Assembly (NCBI RefSeq): GCF_036182465.1
Contig: NZ_CP108081.1
Location: forward strand, 10,974,001-11,038,000
Source: Streptomyces sp. NBC_00258
GTDB lineage: Bacteria; Actinomycetota; Actinomycetes; Streptomycetales; Streptomycetaceae
Direction: 5' to 3'
DNA: 64,000 bases
This document shows, piece by piece, positions 1 through 9,070 of the stretch (positions are counted from its first letter, which is position 1; every line of letters begins with the position of its first letter). The notes under the pieces were generated by a model. That model saw only the letters and a list, made by a program, of their open reading frames with translations. It was not told the DNA's origin and did not search any database. The translations under genes and the position numbers were made by a program.

Positions 1-68
1 GTGGTGTACGCGGCAGCCCGCTCGCGTCGCTCATGACGGACGCGCACGGGATCGTCCTCGTGCCGTAG
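1..68 (+). CDS. C-terminal end of an unidentified protein (partial)
   Basis: An open frame entering from the left edge ends at TAG 66-68 and encodes about 21 residues ending DAHGIVLVP. Codon third positions are G/C-rich as in the real genes here, and a strong hairpin follows 13 nt later, which supports a genuine gene end. Too little is present to name a family. Confidence 0.5.
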   Translation, partial: GVRGSPLASLMTDAHGIVLVP

Positions 69-81
69 CGCACACCTACGG

Positions 82-126
82 CTCCGCCTCCCGGCCGACA
101 CCATCCGTGCCGGCCGGGAGGCGGAG
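82..126. terminator. Bidirectional hairpin terminator
   Basis: A perfect 16-bp inverted repeat (82-97 with 111-126) encloses a 13-nt loop. It lies between the gene tail on the plus strand and the stop of the convergent hydrolase on the minus strand, so it can serve both. There is no marked T tract, as is usual for streptomycete terminators. Confidence 0.8.
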
Positions 127-153
127 TTGTTGCCCCGAGGGGTCACGTCACGT

Positions 154-1644
154 TCAGGGGGTGATTCCCACGCCGTTGATCCGGCTCCAGGACTTCTCCT
201 GGGCGGAGGTCATGGCAGGCCAACGCAGCCCGCCCGGGCGGGGGTTGACCCGTGTGGCGTACGAACGGGGGTAGAAGCCCGGGTCGTAGAAACAGCCCGT
301 GCCGTACTTCTTGTCGAACGCACCGCAGGACGCCGCGAGCGACTTCGGCGTCGGCTTCTTTCCGGTGCGTACCCAAGTGGCCAGAGCGGAGATCGAGTTG
401 GCGTACTCGGAATTGCTCAGCCCGCTGTGTTCGCTTTCCCGGGTGAAGGTCTGCACCAGCTTCTTGTCCCGGTGCGCGCCCCGAAGGCTGTCGCGGTAGG
501 CCGCCTCGTGCTCGACGAACGCCGTCGGATCGTCGATGGCGTGGAGCGTGAGCACGGGAATCCCGACCTTGCCCGTGAGGTCACTGTCGTACGACAGGTC
601 GCGAACGGCGGTCGGATCCGCGGAGAACCGTTCGACACCCTCGTTGAGCGCCTTGTCGTCGTGGGACCCGGAATAGCGAACGCCCTTGTTGCTGAACGGA
701 TTGCGCCCGCCGAGCCGGTTGTGCACGATGTCGCGGAAGGTGAACGTCGCAAACCGCAGATGGGATTCCAGGGTGCGCTCCGGAATTCCCGTGACCGCGA
801 GGATGTCGTCCAGATTGCGCTGCTGCAGAGCGGTCCGCTCCTCGGCGGGGGAGGCGAATCCCGTGCATTCCTCAAGGCGGGCGCGCAGCCCCGCGCTCGT
901 CATGGTCGAGGTCGCGCGCAGCCCCTCCCACAGCGGGTACCGGGGCTCGGTGGGGCGAGGGTGGTTCTGGCAGTAGTACTGGTAGACCACCCGCAGGTCC
1001 ACGCGGTAGTCGTAGCCGCGGGAGCCGCCGCCGAGCACGCCGTTGGTGAGCAGGGCGCCGTCGTAGGGGCCGTGCTTCTTCGCGCCGTACGTCTCCACGA
1101 CCTTCGCGGCGACATTGCCGCCCCAGGACTGACCGTGCACATATGTCCGCCTCGGCCTGTCGAACTCCTCGACGAACAGGCGGCGCAGATTCTCCGTGTC
1201 GGCGGCGGCCATCCGTGTTCCGTAACCACCGCGGCGGTACGACGAACCGGCCCACGCATAGCCTTCGTCCACCATCACCGACCAGCGTTCCAGATCGCCG
1301 ATGCTGCGGGCCGGGTCGGAGCCCGCACCGAGGTCGGGGCCTCCGTGCGCGTGCATCACGAGCGAGCCGTTCCAGTTCTTAGGGACGGCGATCGCGTAAT
1401 AGGCGCCGTTGGAATCCTGCCCCGTGTAACAAGTGGCCTTTCCGGTCAGCGTGGTCGGGCACTCCACGGAAGCCGGTCCGCCCGCGGTCGGGGAGGCGGA
1501 GGAGGCGGCCGACGTCGGTCCGGCGAGTGTGCCGACGAGAATTCCCGCAAGGCCCGCGGCCAACGCGGCGCGGTGGCGTCGAAGTCCTTTGGCCCCATTG
1601 CGGATGTCACGGATACCCGACGTTCCGAGTCTCGGCCGGTCCAT
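154..1644 (-). CDS. Secreted alpha/beta hydrolase
   Basis: A 496-residue protein with an N-terminal hydrophobic export segment (about residues 24-48, after a basic stretch) and an alpha/beta-hydrolase core. The nucleophile elbow GQSWGG places the catalytic serine at about residue 173, following an oxyanion-type HAHGG segment near 98-102. An aspartate in LHAIDDP and a histidine in SEHSG near the C-terminus complete a plausible triad. The ATG at 1644 is chosen because AGGAGAAGGAG lies just upstream; the longer ATG at 1665 would sit inside that ribosome binding site. The substrate cannot be read from the sequence; esterase or peptidase activity is possible. Confidence 0.85.
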   Translation of the reverse strand: MDRPRLGTSGIRDIRNGAKGLRRHRAALAAGLAGILVGTLAGPTSAASSASPTAGGPASVECPTTLTGKATCYTGQDSNGAYYAIAVPKNWNGSLVMHAHGGPDLGAGSDPARSIGDLERWSVMVDEGYAWAGSSYRRGGYGTRMAAADTENLRRLFVEEFDRPRRTYVHGQSWGGNVAAKVVETYGAKKHGPYDGALLTNGVLGGGSRGYDYRVDLRVVYQYYCQNHPRPTEPRYPLWEGLRATSTMTSAGLRARLEECTGFASPAEERTALQQRNLDDILAVTGIPERTLESHLRFATFTFRDIVHNRLGGRNPFSNKGVRYSGSHDDKALNEGVERFSADPTAVRDLSYDSDLTGKVGIPVLTLHAIDDPTAFVEHEAAYRDSLRGAHRDKKLVQTFTRESEHSGLSNSEYANSISALATWVRTGKKPTPKSLAASCGAFDKKYGTGCFYDPGFYPRSYATRVNPRPGGLRWPAMTSAQEKSWSRINGVGITP

Positions 1645-1816
1645 GGGCGTACTCCTTCTCCTCATCGGCGCACCGTTGCGCGGCGGGGCCGATGCTAAGG
1701 AGAGGCCGGGCGAAAACCCATGGCTTGATCATTGCGTTCATAGTGTTCATCCGGCGATGACCGCAGGCTCGCCGGGCAGCCCTGGGCATTCCTGCGGTCG
1801 GGACCGCCCGATGGGT

Positions 1817-2548
1817 TCAGGAGAGCCAGTCGGTGTAGCGGGTGGGCGCGATGTGCGCGTCCTTCGGGGCGACGAGGACGTCACCGCGGACGGCCGCGAA
1901 CATGCCCGCGCTGTCGTCGGTCGTGACCGTGCGGCCGTCCGGGTGGGCGGCCAGCGTGATCCGGCCGAGCTCGTCGAGCGGGAAGACGTCGGGGCCGCCG
2001 ATGTTGTGGATGCCCCGCAGGGGCGAGCCCGCGGCGACCTCGGCGACCTCGGCGGCGACGTCCTTGGCCGCGATCGGCTGGATCGGTGTGCTGGGCAGGC
2101 GGACGGTGTCCCCGTCCGTGGTCCAGGACAGGACCGCGTCGACGAACTCCATGAACTGGGTGGCCCGGACGATCGAGTAGGGGACCGGCCCGGCCCTGAG
2201 GACGTCCTCCTGCAGGGCCTTGGCCCGGTAGTAGTCCAGCTCGGGCACCTGGTCCACGCCGACGATCGAGAGGATGACGAAGTGCTGGACGTCGCTCTTC
2301 GCGGCGACCGCGAGGAGGTTGTCCATCGAGGTCTGGAAGAACGCCGGGGACGCCTCGTCGAAGGTCGGGGAGTTCGTCAGGTTGATGACGGTGTCGGCGC
2401 CCTCCACGGCCTGCTCCAGGCCCTTGCCCGTGATGACGTCGACTCCGGTGGACTGGGAGTGGGGCACCGCGTCGTGCCCGGCCTCGTTCAGCTTCGTGAC
2501 GACCTGGGAACCGATCAGTCCGGTACCGCCGATCACTGCGAACTTCAT
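1817..2548 (-). CDS. NAD(P)-binding NmrA-like oxidoreductase (atypical SDR)
   Basis: A 243-residue cytoplasmic protein opening directly with a Rossmann dinucleotide motif (GGTGLIG, residues 7-13). Its size and pattern are those of atypical short-chain dehydrogenases of the NmrA/NAD(P)H-binding group, which are often quinone oxidoreductases or redox sensors. No canonical YxxxK catalytic pair is evident, which favours the atypical class. The start at 2548 has GGAAAGG upstream; the longer open frame to 2593 has no support. It is followed on the same strand after about 170 nt by the exported hydrolase gene and need not be co-transcribed with it. Confidence 0.85.
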   Translation of the reverse strand: MKFAVIGGTGLIGSQVVTKLNEAGHDAVPHSQSTGVDVITGKGLEQAVEGADTVINLTNSPTFDEASPAFFQTSMDNLLAVAAKSDVQHFVILSIVGVDQVPELDYYRAKALQEDVLRAGPVPYSIVRATQFMEFVDAVLSWTTDGDTVRLPSTPIQPIAAKDVAAEVAEVAAGSPLRGIHNIGGPDVFPLDELGRITLAAHPDGRTVTTDDSAGMFAAVRGDVLVAPKDAHIAPTRYTDWLS

Positions 2549-2686
2549 GACACGGCCTTTCCGTCTAGGTCCGTCGCTCGGCATACCGATCACTCCCGAT
2601 TCGGGAGGGATCGTACGAGAAACGGTAGAGGAAGGTTCGAGCAGCCGCTCGGCATCCGGTGGGTGCCGGCAGCCGACCGAGGTGGG

Positions 2687-3709
2687 TCAGCGCAGATGCT
2701 TCTCGAAGAAGTCCATCGTCGTCTCCATTGAGGCCGGCCACTGCGGGGCGAACGTGTGACGCTCGCCCTTGTACTTCACCAGCTCGACGTCCTTGCCCGC
2801 CTTCTCGAACGCGGCGGTGGTCCGCTCCGACCAGACGATGGGGCAGCTCTCGTCGGCGGTGCCGTGGTGGATGAGCAGCGGTTCGGTCACCCGGTCGACG
2901 TAGGTGATCGGGGAGGCTTCCCTCCAGAACTTGGGGTTCTCCTCAGGGGTGCCGTGCGTCTCGTCGATCTCGGCGACGAGCGGGTCGCCTTCGCGGCGCT
3001 GGAAGTGGTCGATGTTCTCGTTCGGACGTGAGCTCACGGGGGCGAACACCACGGCGGCGTCGACCAGACCGGGCGCGACCACCAGCGTGTTGTACACGAC
3101 GCCGCCGCCCATCGACCGCCCCAGCAGGCCGATCCGGTCGCCGTCGATCTCCGGACGCCCCGAGGAGCGCAGAGCCATGACGGCGCCGATGGTGTCCTCG
3201 GTGTAGCCGAGGCGCAGGTTGACGTCGTTGTCCGGGTCGTCGTCGGAGCCCGCGTGGTTGCGGTAGTCGGTGTGCAGGACGACATAGCCGTTGCGGGCGA
3301 GCAGCTCCTGCTCCCGGGCCAGTCCTCGGCCGCTGGTGTAGACGGCCGGGTCGATGTACCCGTGCGCCAGGACCAGGGCAGGGAAGGGCCCCTTGCCCCT
3401 GGGAATGTTCATGATTCCCGAGATCGTCAGTCCGTTGGCCTCGTACGTGACCGCGTACTGGGTGTAGGTGCCGGTCCGCACCCGTACGTTGCCGAGCTTG
3501 AGGTCGGAGCCGCGGTGCTCGCGCTGGATCAGTCCCGGGATCGAGACGGGGTTGGCCGGAGTCGGGGTGGGCGTCGCGCTGGGAGTCTTGGCGGAAGCCC
3601 GGGCCGAGGCCGGCGGGCTCGTGGGCTCGGTGTCACCGTCCCCGGTGCAGCCGACAGCGGCCACCAGCACCAGCCCGGCGGCACCGCAGGCCATGCTCCG
3701 AAAGCGCAT
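2687..3709 (-). CDS. Lipoprotein alpha/beta hydrolase (prolyl-oligopeptidase-like)
   Basis: A 340-residue protein with a lipoprotein signal ending VAAVGC, so Cys21 would be the lipidated residue. A Thr/Pro/Ala-rich linker to about residue 55 leads to an S9/dienelactone-hydrolase-like domain. GRSMGG contains the predicted nucleophile Ser199; the aspartate in HHGTADES and the histidine in GERHTF are the likely other triad members. It should act on the outer face of the membrane. The start at 3709 has GGGGGA about 10 nt upstream; the open frame to 3976 is low-complexity Pro/Arg-rich extension without a start signal. Confidence 0.85.
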   Translation of the reverse strand: MRFRSMACGAAGLVLVAAVGCTGDGDTEPTSPPASARASAKTPSATPTPTPANPVSIPGLIQREHRGSDLKLGNVRVRTGTYTQYAVTYEANGLTISGIMNIPRGKGPFPALVLAHGYIDPAVYTSGRGLAREQELLARNGYVVLHTDYRNHAGSDDDPDNDVNLRLGYTEDTIGAVMALRSSGRPEIDGDRIGLLGRSMGGGVVYNTLVVAPGLVDAAVVFAPVSSRPNENIDHFQRREGDPLVAEIDETHGTPEENPKFWREASPITYVDRVTEPLLIHHGTADESCPIVWSERTTAAFEKAGKDVELVKYKGERHTFAPQWPASMETTMDFFEKHLR

Positions 3710-3879
3710 ACGGCCAGTATCCCCCGGATCCGCCCCGACGAGTGGTGACGGACGAGTTGCAGGTTCTCGACGGGAGCGGGCCGGGTCCGGGCGGGCCGGG
3801 CACGGCGGGACGGTCGGGGAGGCACGGTCGGGGAGGCGGGGCGGGACCGCCGCGGCGGCCACGGTCCCGCGACCATCCG

Positions 3880-4191
3880 TCAGCCGGGTGCGCCGGCCAC
3901 CCCGTTGGAAGTGAAGTGGCTCCCCGTGCCGGAGAAGATGACCCCGGGTTCGGAGGGCGCCTGGTTCAGGACCCACAGACCGATCAGGGTGGCGAGCGTG
4001 AAGACGACCGCTATCAGGACCGCGAGCACGAGCCGTCGACGCCGCTCGCGGCGCACCCAGTCGCCGCGGGCCGTGCGGTAGGCGTCGGGGGCCGGGTGCA
4101 CCCCGCCGGCCAGCGCCTCCAGGGCCTCGCGCAGGTCTTGTTCCGTACGGTCCGGCTCGTGCTCCGTACGGTCCGGAGAGGTGTCGTTCAT
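3880..4191 (-). CDS. Small single-TM protein coupled to the SigE-type sigma factor
   Basis: A 103-residue protein with an acidic N-terminus, a basic segment RRERRRR and one membrane helix (about residues 53-75), then a short extracytoplasmic tail. Its ATG overlaps the sigma-factor stop codon (ATGA, 4188-4191), so the two are translationally coupled. Position and topology suggest a membrane partner of the sigma factor, perhaps an anti-sigma factor, but no zinc-binding anti-sigma motif is visible, so this is inference. Confidence 0.75.
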   Translation of the reverse strand: MNDTSPDRTEHEPDRTEQDLREALEALAGGVHPAPDAYRTARGDWVRRERRRRLVLAVLIAVVFTLATLIGLWVLNQAPSEPGVIFSGTGSHFTSNGVAGAPG

Positions 4192-4883
4192 CGCCGGGCC
4201 TCCATCGCCTGGGTCAGGGCGGCGATGCCGCGTGCGGTGTGTGTCTTGACCGATCCGCAGGAGATTCCCATCGCGGCGGCTATCTCGCTCTCCTTCAGCC
4301 CGAGCCAGTGGCGCAGCACGAGCGCTTCGCGCTGCCGCGCGGGCAGTTGCTGAAGCGCGTCGATCAGTACGCGCTGGTCGTCGTGGAGCAGTGCGGTGCT
4401 TTCGGCGGAGGCCACGACGTCGCTCGGCGGTTTCTCGACGTGCTTGCGCGCGACCTGGAGGTGGCGTATCCGCATCCGGGTCAGATTGCACACCGTGGAG
4501 CGCAGATAGGCCTCCGCGGCCTCTGCGTCCCGCAGCCGGCGCCACTTCCGGTAGATCTGGTAGTACGCCTCGGCCACGACGTTCTCCGGATCGTCGGCGC
4601 CGAGCAGTACGGCCAGGCGCAGCATCGAGGAGTAGTGCACCTCGAAGAGCCGGGCCAGGGCGGCTTCCCGTTCCAGGTCGACAGGGTCGCCGACCGTGGG
4701 GGAGAGGGCCGTCGTTTCCTCGGGCGCCTCTTCGCGTACGCCGTCGGGGCGGGTCTCTTCGTCGGGGCCGGGACGGTTCGTGACCGGCGGCCGGGCCGTC
4801 GCCGCGCGTGGGACGCGTGGCTCGGGGAGGGCGGCCGATGCGGCCTGCGCCACCGTCGCATGGGTGTGGTGTCTGCGTCTCAC
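4188..4883 (-). CDS. SigE-family RNA polymerase sigma factor
   Basis: A 231-residue protein with an unusual 75-residue Pro/Glu-rich N-terminal extension, then sigma-70 region 2 (FEVHYSSMLRLAVLL to YRKWRRLRDAEA) and region 4 (LPARQREALVLRHWLGL, then the SxGSVKTHTARG recognition helix). This is the SigE-type small sigma factor common in actinomycetes. The GTG start at 4883 overlaps the symporter stop (GTGA), and its own stop overlaps the next gene (ATGA), so all three genes form one coupled operon. The N-terminal extension has no recognisable domain. Confidence 0.88.
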   Translation of the reverse strand: MRRRHHTHATVAQAASAALPEPRVPRAATARPPVTNRPGPDEETRPDGVREEAPEETTALSPTVGDPVDLEREAALARLFEVHYSSMLRLAVLLGADDPENVVAEAYYQIYRKWRRLRDAEAAEAYLRSTVCNLTRMRIRHLQVARKHVEKPPSDVVASAESTALLHDDQRVLIDALQQLPARQREALVLRHWLGLKESEIAAAMGISCGSVKTHTARGIAALTQAMEARR

Positions 4884-6442
4884 GGGTTGGTGGCTCCCGT
4901 CTCGGGGCGGCGCCTGACGGTCAGGCGTGGCGGTAGGTCGGTGACATCGGCGCCGCGCGGGACGCGGAGGCGTTCGAGGATCGCGGTGCCGACCAGGGCG
5001 ACGGCCAGGTTGAGGACAAGGGCCGCGAGCCCGGCGTAGATCTCCAGCGGCCGGTCGGCGGAACCGAGGGCCACGATCGACGAGAACCCCTCGCGGACCA
5101 CCAGGAACGTGCCGGCCGCCATGCCCACGGCCCACCCGGCGAGCAGCGCCCGCGGATGCAGCCGGCCGGTGAACAGTCCGACGGCCACGGCGGGGAAGAT
5201 CTGCAGAATCCATACGCCGCCGAGCAGTTGGAGGTTGATCGCGTCCTGGTCGCGCAGCCCGAACACAAAGGCCACCGCCCCCACCTTCGCGGTGAGGGAG
5301 ACCGCCTTGGCGATACGGACCTGGCGTTTGGGCGTGGCGGTCGGCTGCACGTACTCGACGTACACGTTGCGTACGAAGCAGGTCGCGGCGGCGATCGACA
5401 TCACCGCGGCCGGGACGAGTGCCCCCACGACGATCGCGCCGAACACCAGCCCGGCCAGCGGCCCCGGCATCAACCGGTCGACCAGCATGGGTACGGCCGC
5501 CTCGGCGCCTCCCTCCGGGGCCTGAACGCCCGCCGCGAGGGCCGCGACGCCGAGGAAGCCGAAGAGTGCGAGCAGGCACGTCCAGGCAGGAAGGGCCACG
5601 GCGACCTTGCGCAGGGTGCGCGGGCTGTCGGCGGCGAATCCGGCGGTGAGCACGTGCGGGTACATGAGCAGGGCCAGCGCGGAGCCCAGGGCAAGGGTGG
5701 CGTAGGCGGGCTGCTGCTCGGGGGAGAGGAGCAGGGCGGAGTGCGCCGTGTCCGTGCCGCCGAGCCTTTGCGCGGCCCGGTCGAAGAGCGGGCCGGGGCC
5801 GCCGAGCCGGTCGAGGACCAGCCAGCAGACCGCGGTGAGCGAGACGAAGACGGCCACCGCCTTGAGAGCGGAGATGACCGCGGGCGCGCGCAGCCCGTGC
5901 CGGTACGTCGCCACCGCGAGCCCCGCGAAGAGCGCCACCATCACCAGGTCGCCGGCCGCGCCGCGCGGATAGACGCCCCCGGCGGTGAGCACCGCGCGGA
6001 TGCCCAGCAACTGCAACGCCAGATACGGCATCGTCGCGAGGATCCCGGTGAGCGCGACGACCAGGGCCAGCGGCGGCGAACCGTACCGCCCACGGACGAA
6101 GTCGCCGACGGTCACGTAGCCGTGGCGGCGGGCCACCGCCCACAGACGTGTGAGCAGGACGAAGGCGAGCGGACAGACGATCACCGTGTACGGGACCGCG
6201 AAGAAGGCGGGTGCCCCATTGCCGTACGCCAGGCCGGGGACGGCCGTGAAGGTGTAGGCGGTGAAGATCGTGCCGCCCAGCAGCAGCCAGGTCCACACCG
6301 GGCCCAGGCTCCGGTCGGCCAGCGCCCAGCCCTCCAGGGACGGCAGCCGGTCGGTGGGGCGCAGCCGGCGCGCCGTGACGGCGAGCAGCGACGCTCCGCC
6401 GATCACGGCGAGAAACGTCGCGGTCATGGCGACATCCGCCAT
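4880..6442 (-). CDS. Sodium:solute symporter (monocarboxylate-permease-like)
   Basis: A 520-residue integral membrane protein with about 13 hydrophobic segments and SSS-family features such as TAYTFTAVPGLAYGNGAPAFF in the first third. SSS relatives in streptomycetes are annotated as acetate/pyruvate/propionate (MctP-like) permeases, and the CstA-type carrier 460 bp away fits a carboxylate substrate, but the substrate is inferred. AAGGA stands about 10 nt before the ATG. It is the first gene of the operon with the sigma factor and TM protein and diverges from the DUF3311 gene. Confidence 0.88.
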   Translation of the reverse strand: MADVAMTATFLAVIGGASLLAVTARRLRPTDRLPSLEGWALADRSLGPVWTWLLLGGTIFTAYTFTAVPGLAYGNGAPAFFAVPYTVIVCPLAFVLLTRLWAVARRHGYVTVGDFVRGRYGSPPLALVVALTGILATMPYLALQLLGIRAVLTAGGVYPRGAAGDLVMVALFAGLAVATYRHGLRAPAVISALKAVAVFVSLTAVCWLVLDRLGGPGPLFDRAAQRLGGTDTAHSALLLSPEQQPAYATLALGSALALLMYPHVLTAGFAADSPRTLRKVAVALPAWTCLLALFGFLGVAALAAGVQAPEGGAEAAVPMLVDRLMPGPLAGLVFGAIVVGALVPAAVMSIAAATCFVRNVYVEYVQPTATPKRQVRIAKAVSLTAKVGAVAFVFGLRDQDAINLQLLGGVWILQIFPAVAVGLFTGRLHPRALLAGWAVGMAAGTFLVVREGFSSIVALGSADRPLEIYAGLAALVLNLAVALVGTAILERLRVPRGADVTDLPPRLTVRRRPETGATNP

Positions 6443-6610
6443 GGGTCACCGTCCTTGGTGTGCCTGTGCCCTTGCCGGAGAGTTGCGCGGGCACCCCACT
6501 CGGAGGACAGGGAACCGGCGGGAAATCTTCTGGAAATTCGCTGTCAACCAGTTCCGGCCGGTGGGCAACTCTTGCACAGACCGACAAGCACGGGGAGAGG
6601 AGCGCAGGTC

Positions 6611-6832
6611 ATGGCACCCACGGGTCATCACCGGCTACGGCGCGTCGCGATCGCCGTACTGCTCCTCGCGCCCGCCGCGGGACTGCTGTGGGTCCCCTGG
6701 TACGCCGGCGAGAGCCCACGGCTCGCCGGGACGCCGTTCTTCTACTGGTACCAGCTCGCCTGGGTGCCGGGCTGCGGCCTGTGTCTCCTGGCCGCGTACG
6801 CGCTGACCAGGCACGACCGCCACGACCCCTAG
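6611..6832 (+). CDS. DUF3311-type small membrane protein
   Basis: A 73-residue protein with two hydrophobic helices (about residues 10-27 and 41-63) and the pattern LLWVPWYAGESPRLAGTPFFYWYQ, characteristic of DUF3311 proteins. These commonly accompany SSS carboxylate symporters as a small accessory subunit, usually directly upstream in the same operon. Here the symporter is instead on the opposite strand, start-to-start 168 bp away. GAGAGGAG precedes the ATG. It is followed by cstA after 69 bp and is probably co-transcribed with it. Confidence 0.85.
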   Translation: MAPTGHHRLRRVAIAVLLLAPAAGLLWVPWYAGESPRLAGTPFFYWYQLAWVPGCGLCLLAAYALTRHDRHDP

Positions 6833-6901
6833 TTCGTACGCCCGCACCGCCGATACGTACGCATCCGTACCACCACATCACCGTAGAGGTGAGGAGCCGC
6901 C

Positions 6902-9070
6902 ATGCCCACGTCAGTCATGCCCGAATCCGGTGTCCCGGCGCCAGAAGGGCCGCCGCCCGCACGTTCCCGGACGACACCGCGGTCGATGCTGCTGTGGGCC
7001 GCGGTCGCCCTGCTCGGCGCGATCGGCTGGGGCGTCCTCGCGCTGGCCCGCGGCGAGGAGATCTCCGCGGTCTGGCTGGTGGTGGCCGCCCTCGGCTCGT
7101 ACGCCATCGCCTACCGCTTCTACTCCCGCTTCATCGCGCGGCGCGTGCTGGAGCCCGACGACCGGCGGGCCACCCCCGCCGAACGTCTGGAGGACGGTGT
7201 CGACTTCCAGCCGACCGACCGCCGGGTGCTGCTCGGCCATCACTTCGCGGCGATCGCCGGCGCCGGGCCGCTGGTGGGGCCGGTGCTCGCCGCCCAGATG
7301 GGGTATCTGCCGGGCACCCTCTGGATCGTCGCCGGAGTGATCTTCGCCGGAGCGGTGCAGGACATGGTGGTGCTGTTCCTGTCCATGCGGCGGGACGGCA
7401 AGTCGCTCGGGCAGATGGCGCGGGAGGAGATCGGCAGGGCGGGCGGGGCCGCGGCCCTGATCGCCGTCTTCGCCATCATGATCATCCTGCTCGGGGTGCT
7501 GGCCCTGGTCGTGGTCAACGCGCTCGCCCACTCCCCGTGGGGCACCTTCTCGGTCGCCATGACCATCCCCATCGCCCTGTTCATGGGCTTCTGGCTGCAC
7601 CGCATCCGGCCGGGCCGGGTCGTCGAGACCAGCCTGATCGGTGTGGCGCTGCTGCTCCTCGCCATCGTCGGCGGCAGCTGGGTCCAGGAGTCCTCGCTCG
7701 CCGACACCTTCACCCTCAGCCCGACGACCCTGGTCTTCTGTCTCGTCGGCTACGGCTTCGTCGCCTCCGTGCTGCCCGTGTGGATGCTGCTCGCGCCGCG
7801 CGACTACCTCTCCACCTTCATGAAGATCGGCACCATCGCACTGCTCGCGGTCGGCGTGATCGTGGCCGCGCCCGTGCTGCGGACCGACGCGGTCAGCGAC
7901 TTCGCCTCCTCGGGCTCGGGACCGGTCTTCGCCGGCGCCCTCTTCCCGTTCCTGTTCATCACGATCGCGTGCGGCGCGCTCTCCGGCTTCCACGCACTGG
8001 TCGCCTCCGGGACCACCCCGAAGCTGATCCAGAAGGAGTCCCAGGTCCGCATGATCGGCTACGGCGCCATGCTCATGGAGTCGTTCGTCGCGATCATGGC
8101 GCTGATCGCCGCGGCCACGCTGGAACCCGGCCTGTACTACGCGATGAACGCGCCCGCCGGGCTGCTCGGCACCACTGCCGAGTCCGCCTCCCAGGCGGTG
8201 GCGGGCCTCGGCTTCACCATCACCCCCGACCAACTGACGCAGGCGGCCAAGGCGGTGGAGGAACAGACCCTCATCGCCCGCTCGGGCGGGGCACCGACCC
8301 TCGCGGTCGGCATGTCGGAGATCTTCTCCGGAGTCTTCGGCGGCAGCGCGATGAAGGCCTTCTGGTACCACTTCGCGATCATGTTCGAGGCGCTGTTCAT
8401 CCTGACCACGGTCGACGCCGGCACCCGCGTCGGACGCTTCATGCTCCAGGACATGCTCGGCAACGTCTGGAAGCCGATCGGACGGGTCAACTGGAAGCCG
8501 GGCATCTGGCTGTGCAGCGCACTCGTCGTGGCGGCCTGGGGCTACTTCCTCCACTCCGGCGCCACCGACCCCCTCGGCGGAATCAACCAGCTCTTCCCGC
8601 TCTTCGGCATCGCCAACCAGCTCCTCGCCGCCATCGCCCTCACCGTCTGCACGACCGTCCTCGTCAAGTCCGGGCGGCTGCGCTGGGCCTGGGTCACCGG
8701 GGTCCCGTTGGCCTGGGTGGTCGCGATCACCTTCACCGCCGGCTGGCAGAAGATCTTCTCCGCCGACCCGCGCGTCGGCTTCTTCGCCCAGCGCGAGCGG
8801 TACGCCGACGGCATCGACGCCGGTCAGGTACTGCCGCCCGCCAAGACCCTCGACGACATGCACACCGTGGTCACCAACTCCACGGTCGACGGCGTCCTGA
8901 TCGCCCTGTTCCTGCTCCTGGTCGCCGTGGTGATCGTCAACGCGGCCGTCGTGTGCGTGCACGCCGTACGGTCCCCCGTTCCGCTTCCGACGACCGAGAC
9001 GCCGTACGTCGAATCCCGCATCGACCTTCCGGAGCAGTCCGCCGAACCGCTGGCGGGAGCCCGGACATGA
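6902..9070 (+). CDS. cstA: CstA-family carrier (carbon starvation protein A)
   Basis: A 722-residue membrane protein matching CstA/BtsT carriers in full: a roughly 30-residue cytoplasmic N-terminus, about 16 hydrophobic helices, and conserved segments such as HHFAAIAGAGPLVGPVLAAQ (residues 103-122) and the region around SGVFGGSAMKAFWYHF. Enterobacterial relatives import pyruvate or peptides during carbon limitation. GAGGTGAGGAG precedes the ATG. Its stop codon overlaps the next start (ATGA), coupling it to the YbdD-type protein. With the DUF3311 protein and the divergent symporter it forms a short-carboxylate uptake cluster. Confidence 0.93.
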   Translation: MPTSVMPESGVPAPEGPPPARSRTTPRSMLLWAAVALLGAIGWGVLALARGEEISAVWLVVAALGSYAIAYRFYSRFIARRVLEPDDRRATPAERLEDGVDFQPTDRRVLLGHHFAAIAGAGPLVGPVLAAQMGYLPGTLWIVAGVIFAGAVQDMVVLFLSMRRDGKSLGQMAREEIGRAGGAAALIAVFAIMIILLGVLALVVVNALAHSPWGTFSVAMTIPIALFMGFWLHRIRPGRVVETSLIGVALLLLAIVGGSWVQESSLADTFTLSPTTLVFCLVGYGFVASVLPVWMLLAPRDYLSTFMKIGTIALLAVGVIVAAPVLRTDAVSDFASSGSGPVFAGALFPFLFITIACGALSGFHALVASGTTPKLIQKESQVRMIGYGAMLMESFVAIMALIAAATLEPGLYYAMNAPAGLLGTTAESASQAVAGLGFTITPDQLTQAAKAVEEQTLIARSGGAPTLAVGMSEIFSGVFGGSAMKAFWYHFAIMFEALFILTTVDAGTRVGRFMLQDMLGNVWKPIGRVNWKPGIWLCSALVVAAWGYFLHSGATDPLGGINQLFPLFGIANQLLAAIALTVCTTVLVKSGRLRWAWVTGVPLAWVVAITFTAGWQKIFSADPRVGFFAQRERYADGIDAGQVLPPAKTLDDMHTVVTNSTVDGVLIALFLLLVAVVIVNAAVVCVHAVRSPVPLPTTETPYVESRIDLPEQSAEPLAGART

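Noticed and set aside
1223..1225. Apparent TTA codons in other genes (for example near 1223, 11163, 27586, 32283, 47122)
   Set aside because: Each was checked against the reading frame and is out of frame, so none is a TTA codon.
127..1698. Long open frame opposite the first hydrolase
   Set aside because: It is antisense to a well-formed secreted hydrolase, has low-complexity Arg/Val/Gly composition and no start signal; a GC-rich shadow frame.
5156..6832. 558-codon plus-strand frame across the symporter
   Set aside because: Only its last 73 codons (6611-6832, the DUF3311 protein) are coding; the rest is the complement of the symporter gene.
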